Made by a program: the position numbers and the translations under genes. This document shows positions 9,677 through 19,305 of a stretch of DNA of 64,000 bases, piece after piece. Under the pieces are notes generated by a model that did not search any database, was not told the DNA's origin, and saw nothing but the letters and a program-made list of their open reading frames with translations. Origin of the DNA: Actinomyces sp. (GTDB lineage: Bacteria > Actinomycetota > Actinomycetes > Actinomycetales > Actinomycetaceae); the NCBI RefSeq assembly GCF_030524025.1, contig NZ_JAUNHI010000012.1:1-64000 (forward strand), written 5' to 3'. Position 1 is the first letter of the stretch. The number at the start of each line of letters is the position of its first letter.

Positions 9677-10287
9677 CGGGCCTCCTGCCCGTCGGCGCCC
9701 CGCCGGGAGATCAACAGCGCCTGGCGGACGTAATCGACCCCGGTGACCACGGTGACGACAAGGGCCGCCCCGACGGCCGCGTAGGCCAGGGCCGTCAGAG
9801 CGTCGCCCAGGACCCGGGGCAGAACCGTCGTCCAGGGCATGAGCAGGCCGATGAGTCCCGCCATCTGCAGGACGGTCTTGAGCTTGCCGCCGCGGGAGGC
9901 CGCCATGACCGCACGGCGCAACATGAAGAAGCGCATGACCGTGATCCCGAGCTCGCGCACGAGGATGACCACCGTCACCCACCACCACAGGCGCCCATCG
10001 GCGGAGAGCATGATGAATGCCGACAGGGTCAGCGCCTTGTCGGCGATCGGGTCGGCGATCTTGCCGAAGTCGGTGACCAGGTTGCGCGACCGGGCGAGCT
10101 GCCCATCGAGCCGGTCCGTCAGCGCGGCGAGCACGAAGACCGCGGTCGCCGCCAGCCGCGCGGGGTCCCCGGGCAGCACCATGAGCCAGATGAACACCGG
10201 CACGAGCACGAGCCGAAGCACGGTCAGGACGTTGGCAATGTTGAGCAACGGGGCCTGAGCCGGCGCATCGGGAGGAGAGTCGTTCAT
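9673..10287 (-). CDS. pgsA: CDP-diacylglycerol--glycerol-3-phosphate 3-phosphatidyltransferase
   Basis: Membrane enzyme making phosphatidylglycerol phosphate (or a related CDP-alcohol transfer product). 204 residues with several membrane helices. The CDP-alcohol phosphotransferase signature D-x2-DG-x2-AR-x8-G-x3-D-x3-D is complete: DRLDGQLAR, then FGKIADPIAD. TAGGCT (10295-10300) lies 7 nt before ATG, so the mRNA is probably leaderless. First gene of the pgsA-cinA pair. In many actinobacteria ftsK is immediately upstream; here two other genes intervene. Confidence 0.95.
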   Translation of the reverse strand: MNDSPPDAPAQAPLLNIANVLTVLRLVLVPVFIWLMVLPGDPARLAATAVFVLAALTDRLDGQLARSRNLVTDFGKIADPIADKALTLSAFIMLSADGRLWWWVTVVILVRELGITVMRFFMLRRAVMAASRGGKLKTVLQMAGLIGLLMPWTTVLPRVLGDALTALAYAAVGAALVVTVVTGVDYVRQALLISRRGADGQEAR

Positions 10288-10330
10288 CGGGCCCAGCCTA
10301 GATGATGGACTCCCCGGGACGGGCCGGCGC

Positions 10331-11776
10331 AGCTCGGCCGGGCTCAACGACCTGGCCTCGCGCCACCGGAGCCTGTACCCGATCGCCTCGCGCTGCGGGG
10401 TCTTCGCCAAGTCCGACCTCCAGCCGCTCATCAACCAGGGGGCCGAGCCGGCCGACCTGGCGGCCTCCGTGCTCCAGGCGGTGGTCACCCAGACCATCGC
10501 CGGCCTGGCCTGTGGCCGCCCGATCCGCGGGCACGTCATGTTCCTGGGCGGCCCGCTGCACTTCCTGCCCGAGCTGCGGGCGGCCTTCGAACGCAGCCTG
10601 GCCGATCAGGTCGAGGCCTTCAGCTGCCCGTCCGACGCCCAGCTCTACGTGGCCATCGGGGCCGCCCTGCTGGCCACGGGTGACAGCGTGACCCTCGATG
10701 AGCTGGGCACCCGGTTGGCCACCCGCAAGTCCTTGGAGCTGGGCACCTCGCGGATGCGCCCCCTGTTCGCCGACGACGCCGAGCGCCGGGCCTTCACCGA
10801 GCGCCACGCGCGGGCCGCGGTCGCGCGCGCCCCGTGGCCAACGGCCCCCGAGGAGCGTCAGGACGAGGCCCAGGAGGGCGCGGCCGCCGCCCTGTACGAG
10901 CGGTGGAACGCCATCACCTGCGAGTTCTTCGAGCACGGCGGGCACTCGGCCACCTGGGGCGGGCGGATCGGTTACCGCAGGCTCGTGCGCGAGATGGTCC
11001 GCGAGTTCGACGCCCTGCCCCTGAGCGACGCTCCCCGCCGGCCCCGGGTCGGCGTGGTCGGCGAGATCCTCGTGAAGTTCCAGCCCGAGGCCAACAACCA
11101 CGTCATCGACCTCACCGAGGCCGAGGGCTGTGAGGCCGCCGTCCCGGGTCTGACCGCCTTCCTGCTCAATGGCCTGGTCACCGCGCAGTGGAACCTCGAG
11201 ACCTACGGGGTGGGCGCGCGCAGCGTGCGCATGAAGAAGGCGGCGGTCTGGCTCATCGAGCAGGTCCAGGCACCCGCGCTGGCGGCGCTGGCGGCCTGCG
11301 GCGGCAAGTTCGACGTCGAGTCCCCCATTGATGTCATGGCCGACAAGGCCTCCCAGGTCGTGTCCCTGGGCAACCAGGCCGGCGAGGGGTGGCTGCTCAC
11401 CGCCGAGATGATCGAGCTGATCGAGCACGGGGTGCCCAACATCGTGTACTGCCAGCCCTTCGCCTGCCTGCCCCACCACGTGGTCGGCAAGGGCATGTTC
11501 CGCGAGATGCGCCGTCGATACCCGCAGGCCAACATCGTGGCGGTCGACTACGAGCCGGGCGCCAGCGAGGTCAACCAACTCAACCGCATCAAGCTGATGG
11601 TCTCCACCGCGCTCATGGCTCACGGGCACACGGAGGGCTCCGGGCCCGGGTCGGCCACCTTCGCCGAGCTGCTGGCCGACCTCGGCCCCGCCCCGGACGG
11701 CACACCGACCTCCCCCGACGGGGCGGCGGCCCCGCACGAGGCGCTTGCGGCCCTCGCCCTGCGCGGCCGGAGCTGA
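10331..11776 (+). pseudogene. Truncated 2-hydroxyacyl-CoA dehydratase activase-related protein
   Basis: The full family is a 1400-1500-residue protein with two BadF/HgdC ATPase domains, a DUF2229 middle and a conserved end. Here similarity begins abruptly near 10334 (GLNDLASRHRSLYPIASRCG), covers the end of the second ATPase domain (RCGVFAKSDLQPL, FLGGPLHFLPEL), then jumps after about codon 165 to the family's C-terminal part (RVGVVGEILVKFQPEANN, NIVYCQPFACLPHHVVGKG, DYEPGASEVNQLNRIKLM). The first ATPase domain and most of DUF2229 are missing, yet the frame is open. The first usable start is GTG 10469 (435 residues). The deletions are inferred from remembered family architecture. Confidence 0.7.
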
Positions 11777-11874
11777 GGGCCCGGCCGACGGCGCGCCGTC
11801 GGCACCATGGGGATGGGCAGGACTCACCCCGGCAGGCGCGAGACGCCGGTGCCCTCGGCACCTAGCCTGAGCCC

Positions 11875-13182
11875 ATGCACGCTCGCCACTGGCCACGGCA
11901 CGGCCACGGACCGCACCACCGCCGGCCCGCGGGACGCACCCGGGCCATTGCCGTGGGGGCGGCGGCGATGGCCGTCGTCTGCGTGGTCGCCCTCGGACTG
12001 ACCCTGGCCGACTCCCGACAGGCTGCGAGCCCCGCGCCCTCGCCGGGGAGCACCGCCTCGGCCGCCCAGCCGCAGCCCTCCCCGACCCAGGCCGCCGACA
12101 TTCACCTGACCATCGGCTACGCCGGCGACGTGCTCATGCACATGCCCGTCATGGAGGACACCGCAGGCGGGCAGGGGGACATCGGCCCGCTCATCACCGG
12201 CGCACAGCCGTGGTTCTCCGGTGCGGACCTGGCCCTGTGCGGTATGGAGGTGCCCGTGTCCCCCGACGGCGTCGCCTCCGGCTACCCGGTCTTCGGCACC
12301 CTCCCGGGAGTCGTGACCGCGCTGGCCGCCACCGGCTGGGACGGGTGCGCCACGGCCTCCAACCACGCCTGGGACCAGGGGCTCGACGGGGTCCTCACGA
12401 CCGCCGATACCCTGGAGGCCAACGGCCTGGGCTTCGCCGGCACCAGCCGCGATGAGCGGGAGGCGGCCACGCCCTACCAACTCTATGAGCTGACCCGCCA
12501 GGGGCGCACGGTGACGGTGGCCCAGCTCTCGACGACCTACAGCCTCAACGGCTTCGTCGACCACACCGGGTGGGCGGTCGCCCACAACGACGTCGCCTGG
12601 GTGGCCGAGCAGGCCCGGGCCGCCCGGGACGCAGGGGCGGACATCGTCGTGCTGCACTCCCAGCTGGGCCCGGAGTACTCCGTCGAGCCCGCGGCCGAGC
12701 AGCGCCAGTACGCCGCCGAGATCGCTGCCACCGGGGAGGTCGACGTGCTCTTCGGGGCCCACCCGCACGTGCCCCAGCCCAACGAGCTCGTCCCGGGCGG
12801 CCCCGGGGGCCGGGGCATGTGGGTGTCGTACTCGGCGGGCAACTTCATCTCCAACCAGTCGGCCGAGCAGGGCGCTGTCATGGCCGGGATCGGCACCTTC
12901 GTGTGGGTGGATGTGACCGTCTCGGACTCCCCCGACGGCACGCGGTCCGTCAGCGTCGACGCCCTGCACTGGCACCCCTTCACCATGGACCTCGACGGCG
13001 GGCACCAGGTCCTGGACCTGGCCGCCCTGGCCCGCGGCGAGGTGCCCGAGGGCGTGACGCTGTCCGCCGAGGAGATCGCCCTGCGCTGGGAGACGGTCAC
13101 CGCGGCACTGCCGACCGAGACCTACTCCGAGCTGCCCCCGGTGCCCACCGGTGAGCCTCCGGTGGTCAGGCCGCGCCGCTGA
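11875..13182 (+). CDS. CapA-family metallophosphatase-like protein
   Basis: 435-residue membrane-anchored, extracytoplasmic protein. One N-terminal helix (about residues 24-44) is followed by a Pro/Ser/Ala linker and a PGA_cap domain: IGYAGDVLMH, GMEVPVS, TASNHAWDQG, VVLHSQLGPEYS, DVLFGAHPHVPQPNEL, SAGNFISNQ. These are the metal-ligand motifs of the family (D, N, H positions). Founding members act in poly-gamma-glutamate capsule export, but no capB/capC partner is present, so the substrate is unknown. TAGCCT (11863-11868) lies 6 nt before ATG, indicating a leaderless mRNA. It sits between the activase remnant and ftsK. Confidence 0.85.
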   Translation: MHARHWPRHGHGPHHRRPAGRTRAIAVGAAAMAVVCVVALGLTLADSRQAASPAPSPGSTASAAQPQPSPTQAADIHLTIGYAGDVLMHMPVMEDTAGGQGDIGPLITGAQPWFSGADLALCGMEVPVSPDGVASGYPVFGTLPGVVTALAATGWDGCATASNHAWDQGLDGVLTTADTLEANGLGFAGTSRDEREAATPYQLYELTRQGRTVTVAQLSTTYSLNGFVDHTGWAVAHNDVAWVAEQARAARDAGADIVVLHSQLGPEYSVEPAAEQRQYAAEIAATGEVDVLFGAHPHVPQPNELVPGGPGGRGMWVSYSAGNFISNQSAEQGAVMAGIGTFVWVDVTVSDSPDGTRSVSVDALHWHPFTMDLDGGHQVLDLAALARGEVPEGVTLSAEEIALRWETVTAALPTETYSELPPVPTGEPPVVRPRR

Positions 13183-13207
13183 GCGCCGCCCAACGCCCCG
13201 GCCGCTC

Positions 13208-15949
13208 TCACCAGGACTCGCCGCGGCCCGTCAGGCTCCAGGCGTCCTCGGAGTCGGGGCCCGCCGAGTCGTCCTCCCACGGGGCGGACGGTTCTGCGGA
13301 GGTGCGCACCGGGTCCTCGCTGTAGCGGTCGGCGGGCAGGACCGAGGTGGCCGTCACGCCGTCCGGGTCCTGGCCGTCGTCCTCGGGGGCCTCGTCGGCC
13401 GAGCCCGGGGCCGCCCCGTCCCCGCGGATCCAGGCCAGGGTCTCCTCGAGCTGCTCGGGGGCGACCAGGACATCGCGCGCCTTGGAGCCCTCGGAGGGGC
13501 CGACCACCTCGCGCGACTCCAGCAGGTCCATGAGGCGCCCGGCCTTGGCGAAGCCGACGCGCAGCTTGCGCTGGAGCATCGAGGTCGAGCCGAACTGGCT
13601 GGTGATGATGAGCTCGGCGGCCTGCAGGAGCAGGTCCATGTCGTCGCCGATCTCCTCATCGATCTGCTTCTTGACCTCCGGGACGACGACGTCCTCACGG
13701 TACTCCGGGGTCAGCTGGGCCTTGACGTGCGCGACGACGGCACGGATCTCGCTCTCGGTCACCCAGGAGCCCTGGACGCGCACCGGTGTCGAGGCGCCAG
13801 GCCCCAGGTAGAGGGCGTCTCCCTGGCCGGTGAGGGTCTCGGCCCCGTTCTGGTCGAGGATGACGCGCGAGTCGAGCTGGGAGGCGGTGGCGAAGGCCAG
13901 ACGGGAGGGCACGTTGGACTTGATGAGCCCGGTGACGACCTGGGCAACCGGCCGCTGGGTGGCCAGGACGAGGTGGATGCCCGCGGCGCGGGCCAGCTGG
14001 GTGATCCGCTGGATCGAGGCCTCGACGTCCTTGGGGGCGGTCATCATGAGGTCGGCGAGCTCGTCGACGACGACCAGCAGGTAGGGGTAGGGCGCGATGA
14101 CCCGCTGGGAGCCCGGCAGCGGCTCGACCGCACCCGCCCGCACCGCGGCGTTGAAGTCGTCGATGTGCTTGTAGCCGAAGGAGGCCAGGTCGTCGTAGCG
14201 GGCGTCCATCTCCCGCACGACCCACTCGAGTGCCTCGGCGGCCTTCTTGGGGCTGGTGATGATGGGGGTGATGAGGTGGGGGATGCCCTCGTAGATCGTC
14301 AGCTCGACCCGCTTGGGGTCGATGAGCACCATGCGAACGTCCTCGGGGGTGGCGCGCATCATGATCGAGGCGATCATCGAGTTGACGAAGGAGGACTTGC
14401 CGGAGCCGGTCTGACCGGCCACGAGCATGTGGGGGGTCTTGGCCAGGTTGGTCACGACGTAGTCGCCCTCGACGTTCTTGCCCAGTCCCACGACCAGGGG
14501 GTGCGCCTGCTTCTTGGCGGCCTGGGAGCGCAGGACGTCGCCGAGCTTGACCATCTCCCTGTCGGCGTTGGGGATCTCGACTCCGATGGCGCTCTTGCCG
14601 GGGATGGGGGTCAGGAGGCGGATCTCGTCGCTGCCCACCGCGTAGGCGATGTTCTTCTCCTGGCTGGTGACCCGTGAGACGTTGACGCCGCGTCCCAGGT
14701 GGACCTCGTAGCGGGTGACCTGCGGCCCCCGGGTGTAGCCGGTGACCGTGGCCTCGACGTTGAAGTCGGCGAAGACCCGCTGGAGGGTGGAGACGATCGT
14801 GTCATTGGCCTCCGTGCGGGTGGCGTGCCCCGGCCCGGGCTCGAGGAGGGAGTCCTCCGGCAGGGAGTAGGTCGTGCCGTCGGGCAGCGACATCGCCGAC
14901 ATGGCGATCTGGTCGGCCAGGTCGGGCTCGTCGAGCGAGGGCGTCTCCTCGGTGACCGCGTCGGGCTCGGTGGGCGGAACGGGCCGTGAGGCCGGCGGCC
15001 GCCCACCGCCCGGTCGCGGGCGCACGGAGGGGGGATCGTCCCGCTCGGGATCGACCGGCACCGACGCTACGGGGTCGGGTAGCACGGAGGTCTCCGAGAC
15101 GTCGTCGCCCAGGGGCGCCGCGTCGTCCTGGACGGGCATGACCGAGGTGTCCGGCTTGGCCGTGCGACGGCGCCGGCCACTGCCGCGCGGTCGGCTCTCG
15201 GTGGCCAGGGCCGAGCGGAAGGGCTCGTCGCCGTCGTAGCCCTCCAGGACCGAGGTGTCGGTGACGTCCTCCTCCTGGCGTCCCCCCAGGCCCCGGCGCA
15301 CCCGTGACAGGGTGCGCGTGGCCAGGGAGTCGCCCTCCCCGGCCTGCCCGTCCTGGTCGCCGCCACGGCGCTCGGCCAGCAGGTCGCGGATGTCGGTGAC
15401 CGTCTTGCCCGAGATCACGAGGGAGGAGAAGGCGATGAGCAGGAGGAACAGGATGACGGCTGCCACGGGGCCGAACAGGACCGCCAGCGGGTACCCAACT
15501 ACCCAGCCCAGCAGGCCGCCGGCCGCCTCGAGCGGGGCGATGCCGTAGGACAGGGAGGGGTTGCCGGAGGTGACCTGGATGATGCCGGTCACCCCGGTGA
15601 GCACCCCGAGGACCCCCACCGAGATCCGGGCGTGGATCCGCCCCAGGGAGCGCACCCGCAGCATCGCCACGCCCAGAGCCCCCAGGAGCAGGGGGACGAC
15701 GAGCCCGAGCACCCCGACGGGCCCGGCGGCGATGTGGTGGAGGAAGCCGCCGGCGGCGCCGGAGACCCCGAACCACTCGCGCAGCCCGGTGACCACTGCG
15801 AGGGCGAGGATGACGAAGGCCCAGCCGGTGCGCCGGTAGCGACTTCCCGCGGCAGCGGGCTGGGCGGGCCGCTGCTGGGTCCTGGGCGCGCCGGATCGGC
15901 CTGCGCCGCGGGCGGAGGGTCCGGATGTCGAAGAGCTGGATCTGGCCAT
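13208..15949 (-). CDS. ftsK: DNA translocase FtsK/SpoIIIE
   Basis: Septal DNA pump, 913 residues: four N-terminal membrane helices (about residues 40-190), a Pro/Asp-rich linker, the alpha/beta motor with Walker [11 protein letters not shown] and Walker [14 protein letters not shown], and the gamma winged helix ([20 protein letters not shown]) that reads KOPS. A GTG at 15958 is in frame, but TAGCGT (15960-15965) is immediately upstream of it, so transcription should begin just before ATG 15949, which I prefer. Downstream of a PfkB kinase and RNase J. Confidence 0.96.
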   Translation of the reverse strand: MARSSSSTSGPSARGAGRSGAPRTQQRPAQPAAAGSRYRRTGWAFVILALAVVTGLREWFGVSGAAGGFLHHIAAGPVGVLGLVVPLLLGALGVAMLRVRSLGRIHARISVGVLGVLTGVTGIIQVTSGNPSLSYGIAPLEAAGGLLGWVVGYPLAVLFGPVAAVILFLLLIAFSSLVISGKTVTDIRDLLAERRGGDQDGQAGEGDSLATRTLSRVRRGLGGRQEEDVTDTSVLEGYDGDEPFRSALATESRPRGSGRRRRTAKPDTSVMPVQDDAAPLGDDVSETSVLPDPVASVPVDPERDDPPSVRPRPGGGRPPASRPVPPTEPDAVTEETPSLDEPDLADQIAMSAMSLPDGTTYSLPEDSLLEPGPGHATRTEANDTIVSTLQRVFADFNVEATVTGYTRGPQVTRYEVHLGRGVNVSRVTSQEKNIAYAVGSDEIRLLTPIPGKSAIGVEIPNADREMVKLGDVLRSQAAKKQAHPLVVGLGKNVEGDYVVTNLAKTPHMLVAGQTGSGKSSFVNSMIASIMMRATPEDVRMVLIDPKRVELTIYEGIPHLITPIITSPKKAAEALEWVVREMDARYDDLASFGYKHIDDFNAAVRAGAVEPLPGSQRVIAPYPYLLVVVDELADLMMTAPKDVEASIQRITQLARAAGIHLVLATQRPVAQVVTGLIKSNVPSRLAFATASQLDSRVILDQNGAETLTGQGDALYLGPGASTPVRVQGSWVTESEIRAVVAHVKAQLTPEYREDVVVPEVKKQIDEEIGDDMDLLLQAAELIITSQFGSTSMLQRKLRVGFAKAGRLMDLLESREVVGPSEGSKARDVLVAPEQLEETLAWIRGDGAAPGSADEAPEDDGQDPDGVTATSVLPADRYSEDPVRTSAEPSAPWEDDSAGPDSEDAWSLTGRGESW

Positions 15950-16029
15950 GGTGCTCACGACGCTAGCCGCAGGGGGCGTCGCGCCGCCACTGCCACGCCG
16001 CCGCCGGGGTGCGGTCGTGCGTCACGTCG

Positions 16030-16959
16030 TCACTGCGTCGCGTCGTGCTGGGCGATGAGCGCGTCGATCTCGTCGCGGCGCGGGGAACGGGCCGGACCGA
16101 TCCGGGCCACCGCCTCACCGGCCGCCGCGTTGGCGCGCCTGGCCGCCGCGACGACGTCGAGCCCGTCCATGAGACCGGAGACGAGCACGCCGGTGTGGGT
16201 GTCCCCCGCACCCGTGGTGTCGACGACCTCGCGGGCGAAGCCCGGGACCTCGATCCGCTCGGAGCCGACCGGCCACAGCTCGCAGCCGTGGACGCCGGTG
16301 CGGCGCACGATGAGCGCGCGCGGACAGGCCTGGCGCAGTGCCCCGGGACTGCCCAGGCGCGCGACGAGCCGGGTCATTTCGAGATGGTTGCCGGTCAGCA
16401 GCGTCGTACGGGCCAGCAGGGGCACAAGGACCTCATCGGGAAGGTCGGGCTCGACGGGCCCCAGGTCGATGACGAGGCCCACGCCCTCAGGCAGCTCGAG
16501 CAGCCAGGACAGGAGCACCGCCGAGCTGGTCGGGTGGACCAGGTCGTAGCCGGTGGCGTAGACCCAGTCCCCCTCCTGCAGCTCGAGGCGGTTGAGGTCC
16601 TCGAGCTGCGGCTCGGCCTCGACGCCCTCGGTGGTGATGAAGGTGCGCCGTCCGCCGGTCTCGATCAGCGTCGTGCAGGTGCCGATGTCGCCGACGAGCT
16701 CCTCGACGAGCAGCTCGACGCCGTCGTGCATCATCGCGGCGCGCACGAGCGCCGAGTTGGGCCCGGTCCCCAGGGTAGCGGCCAGCGCCGCCGGCAGGCC
16801 CTGACGGGCGACGGCCGACACGACCGTGAAGCCGCCCCCGACGGCCGGGCCGGTGGAGGTGGCCGTCACCGCCCTGCCCGAGTGCGGCACGTGGCTGACG
16901 TGCAGGGGCAGGTCGATGAGGACCGAGCCGGTGGAGATGAAGCACGCTGGTCTGCGCAT
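16030..16959 (-). CDS. PfkB-family carbohydrate kinase
   Basis: 309-residue ribokinase-fold sugar or nucleoside kinase. The N-terminal glycine segment TGPAVGGGFTVVSAVARQG contacts substrate; the C-terminal signature DTTGAGDTHTGVLVSGL carries the catalytic Asp of GAGD and the anion hole. The substrate cannot be told from sequence. It starts 19 nt after the RNase J stop on the same strand without an obvious Shine-Dalgarno sequence, so it is likely co-transcribed with rnj. Confidence 0.88.
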   Translation of the reverse strand: MRRPACFISTGSVLIDLPLHVSHVPHSGRAVTATSTGPAVGGGFTVVSAVARQGLPAALAATLGTGPNSALVRAAMMHDGVELLVEELVGDIGTCTTLIETGGRRTFITTEGVEAEPQLEDLNRLELQEGDWVYATGYDLVHPTSSAVLLSWLLELPEGVGLVIDLGPVEPDLPDEVLVPLLARTTLLTGNHLEMTRLVARLGSPGALRQACPRALIVRRTGVHGCELWPVGSERIEVPGFAREVVDTTGAGDTHTGVLVSGLMDGLDVVAAARRANAAAGEAVARIGPARSPRRDEIDALIAQHDATQ

Positions 16960-16978
16960 GACGGGACCCGGGGTGACC

Positions 16979-18664
16979 TCAGGCCTCGATGACCACGGGG
17001 ACGATCATCGGGCGGCGGCGCAGCCTGCGCCCGATCCACCGGCCCACGGTGCGGCGCATGACCTGCTGGAGGGAGTGGGCGTCGGCCTTGCCGGTCGACA
17101 TCGCCTCGGACAGCGCGGTGGTCACCTCAGGCAGGATCTCGTCGAAGACGGAGTCGTCCTCGGCCACTCCCCGGGCCTGGATGTCGGGGCCCGCCAGGAT
17201 GGTCTCGGTCTTGGTCTCGACCACCGCGTAGATGGACACGAAGCCCTCCTCGGCCAAGATGCGCCGGTCCTTGAGCTCGGCCTCGTCGATCTCCCCGACC
17301 GAGGAGCCGTCGACGTAGACGTAGCCGCAGGGCACCGAGCCGGCGATGGAGGCCAGCCCGTCAAGGAGGTCGACGACGACGCCGTCCTCACACAGCACGA
17401 CGCGCTTGGGGGCGATGCCGGTCTTGACCGCCAGGGCCCCGTTGGCCACGAGGTGCCGGATCTCGCCGTGGATGGGCATGACATTGGCCGGCTGGACGAT
17501 GTTGTAGACGTGGAGGAGCTCCTCGGAGGAGGCGTGCCCCGAGACGTGGACCTTGGCGTTGCCCTGGTGGACCACGCGCGCGCCCAGGCGCATGAGCTGG
17601 TTGATGACGCGGAAGACGGAGTTCTCGTTGCCGGGGATGAGGGAGGAGGCGAAGATGACCGTGTCCCCCGGCTCGACGGTGACCGAGCGGTGCTCCCCGT
17701 GCGCCATGCGCGACAGGGCCGCCATCGGCTCGCCCTGGGAGCCGGTGACCATGAGGACGCGCTCGTCGACGGGCAGGGAGGTGATGTCCCGGGCGTCGAT
17801 GAGGACGCCGTCGGGCACCTTGAGGTAGCCGCGCTCGGCCGCGATGCCCATGTTGCGCACCATCGACCGACCGATGAGGGCCACCCGTCGGCCATGGTAG
17901 GAGGCCGCGTCGAGGACCTGCTGGACACGGTGGACGTGGCTGGCGAAGGAGGCGACGATGATCTGCTGGTCGGACTCGGCGAAGACGGTGTCGAGGACCT
18001 GACCGATCTCGTTCTCGTGGCCCACCATCCCCGGGACCTCGGCGTTGGTGGAGTCCACGCAGAACAGGTCGACGCCCTCCTCCCCGAAGCGGGCGAAGGA
18101 TCGCAGGTCGGTGATCCGCCCGTCGATGGGCAGGGAGTCCATCTTGAAGTCGCCGGTGGCCAAGACGTTGCCCGCCTGCGTGCGGACGAACACCGCCATG
18201 GCGTCGGGGATCGAGTGGTTGACGGCGACGAACTCCAGCTCGAAGGGGCCGTAGGCGACCTCCTCGTGCTCGGTCACGACCCGCAGGACCGGTCGGATCC
18301 GGTGCTCCTTGAGCTTGGCGTCGACGAAGGCCAGGGTCAGCTCGGAGCCCACGAGTGGGATGTCGGGCCGCAGACGCAGCAGGTAGGGCACGCCACCGAT
18401 GTGGTCCTCATGGCCGTGGGTCAGGACCATGGCGACGACGTCGTCGAGCCGGTCCTCGATGTAGCTGAAGTCGGGCAGGATGAGGTCGACGCCGGGCTGG
18501 TCCTCCTCGGGGAACAGCACGCCGCAGTCGATGATGAGCAGCTTGCCGTCGACCTCGTAGACGGTCATGTTGCGACCGACCTCGCCCAGGCCGCCCAGCG
18601 GGACGATGCGCATCGCGCCGTCGGGGATCGGTCCGGGGGCCTTGAGCATGGGGAAGTTCGTCAC
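16979..18664 (-). CDS. rnj: Ribonuclease J
   Basis: Metallo-beta-lactamase ribonuclease with 5'-3' exo- and endonuclease activity, central to RNA decay and rRNA maturation. 561 residues; zinc motif LTHGHEDHIGG (HxHxDH), TGDFKMDSLPIDGR, VHVSGHASSEEL and NVMPIHGEIRHL mark the MBL and beta-CASP domains. The GTG start at 18664 is 6 nt after TAGAAT (18671-18676), so the mRNA is probably leaderless. Confidence 0.96.
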   Translation of the reverse strand: MTNFPMLKAPGPIPDGAMRIVPLGGLGEVGRNMTVYEVDGKLLIIDCGVLFPEEDQPGVDLILPDFSYIEDRLDDVVAMVLTHGHEDHIGGVPYLLRLRPDIPLVGSELTLAFVDAKLKEHRIRPVLRVVTEHEEVAYGPFELEFVAVNHSIPDAMAVFVRTQAGNVLATGDFKMDSLPIDGRITDLRSFARFGEEGVDLFCVDSTNAEVPGMVGHENEIGQVLDTVFAESDQQIIVASFASHVHRVQQVLDAASYHGRRVALIGRSMVRNMGIAAERGYLKVPDGVLIDARDITSLPVDERVLMVTGSQGEPMAALSRMAHGEHRSVTVEPGDTVIFASSLIPGNENSVFRVINQLMRLGARVVHQGNAKVHVSGHASSEELLHVYNIVQPANVMPIHGEIRHLVANGALAVKTGIAPKRVVLCEDGVVVDLLDGLASIAGSVPCGYVYVDGSSVGEIDEAELKDRRILAEEGFVSIYAVVETKTETILAGPDIQARGVAEDDSVFDEILPEVTTALSEAMSTGKADAHSLQQVMRRTVGRWIGRRLRRRPMIVPVVIEA

Positions 18665-18725
18665 GCCGATATTCTACCCAGCCTGTGCGGCTCACCGGTG
18701 GCGCGCCCGACCGGTGGCATGACAA

Positions 18726-18749
18726 GGGCCCGGTCGATCGACCGGGCCC
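18726..18749 (-). terminator. Palindromic terminator after the tRNA-Glu genes
   Basis: A perfect 24-bp palindrome with arms GGGCCCGGTCGA, followed on the minus strand by TTGTCAT. It lies just downstream of the minus-strand tRNA cluster and upstream of rnj, so it likely ends the tRNA transcript before rnj's own promoter. Confidence 0.7.
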
Positions 18750-18761
18750 GTGGCGCCGTGG

Positions 18762-18834
18762 TACCCCGTACCGGATTTGAACCGGTGCTGCCGCCGTGAG
18801 AGGGCGGTGTCCTGGGCCGCTAGACGAACGGGGC
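18762..18834 (-). tRNA. tRNA-Glu (CTC), copy 2
   Basis: 73-nt cloverleaf with anticodon loop CTCTCAC (anticodon CTC) and T-arm ACCGG-TTCAAAT-CCGGT. The acceptor stem pairs GCCCCGT with ACGGGGT, leaving a G1-U72 wobble. CCA is not encoded. Identical to the copy at 18868-18940. Confidence 0.95.
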
Positions 18835-18867
18835 CCGTGAGCCAGGACCCGAGCAGGTCCTGATTCG

Positions 18868-18940
18868 TACCCCGTACCGGATTTGAACCGGTGCTGCCGC
18901 CGTGAGAGGGCGGTGTCCTGGGCCGCTAGACGAACGGGGC
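18868..18940 (-). tRNA. tRNA-Glu (CTC), copy 1
   Basis: Identical in sequence to the neighbouring tRNA-Glu, separated by 33 nt. Tandem duplication of the gene for GAG decoding, the preferred Glu codon in this GC-rich genome. gltX, which charges it, lies 1.2 kb away. Confidence 0.95.
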
Positions 18941-19006
18941 GAGTAATCCAGTTGTGGTCAAGGACCGCGGAACGCTCCCTATCGGACACACTTCCGCTGC
19001 TCCTCG

Positions 19007-19078
19007 CTGGGGTACCAGGACTCGAACCTAGAATGGATGAACCAGAATCACCTGTGTTGCCAATTACACCATACCCCA
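19007..19078 (-). tRNA. tRNA-Gln (CTG)
   Basis: 72-nt cloverleaf; anticodon loop TTCTGGT gives CTG. The acceptor pairs TGGGGTA with TACCCCA, with discriminator G73, typical for tRNA-Gln. First of three minus-strand tRNAs transcribed toward rnj. Confidence 0.95.
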
Positions 19079-19305
19079 AATGCATGGCGGCTCCGGACGC
19101 TGGCGTCCGGGGCAGCGGGAGACAATCTACACGCGGCCCTACGGGCTGCCAACTCCGGTACGCGTGAGTGCAGCCACAGTACCAGCCACAGTGCCCAGGG
19201 AAGCTCGCGCGCCCCACCGCCCCCGGCGACCTGCGGCGCCCAGTAGACTTCCCGACAATCCCCGAGCAACCCGCCCTGGGCCCCCGGCGACCTGCGGAGG
19301 CGACG

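Noticed and set aside
16826..18799. 657-codon plus-strand open frame opposite RNase J
   Set aside because: Composition is Asp/Val/Gly/His-rich antisense shadow; RNase J motifs are clear on the other strand.
19220..19300. 17-bp direct repeat (CCCCCGGCGACCTGCGG) upstream of the first lipoprotein
   Set aside because: Two copies about 60 bp apart in very GC-rich DNA, without palindromy or a link to a promoter; too weak to call a site.
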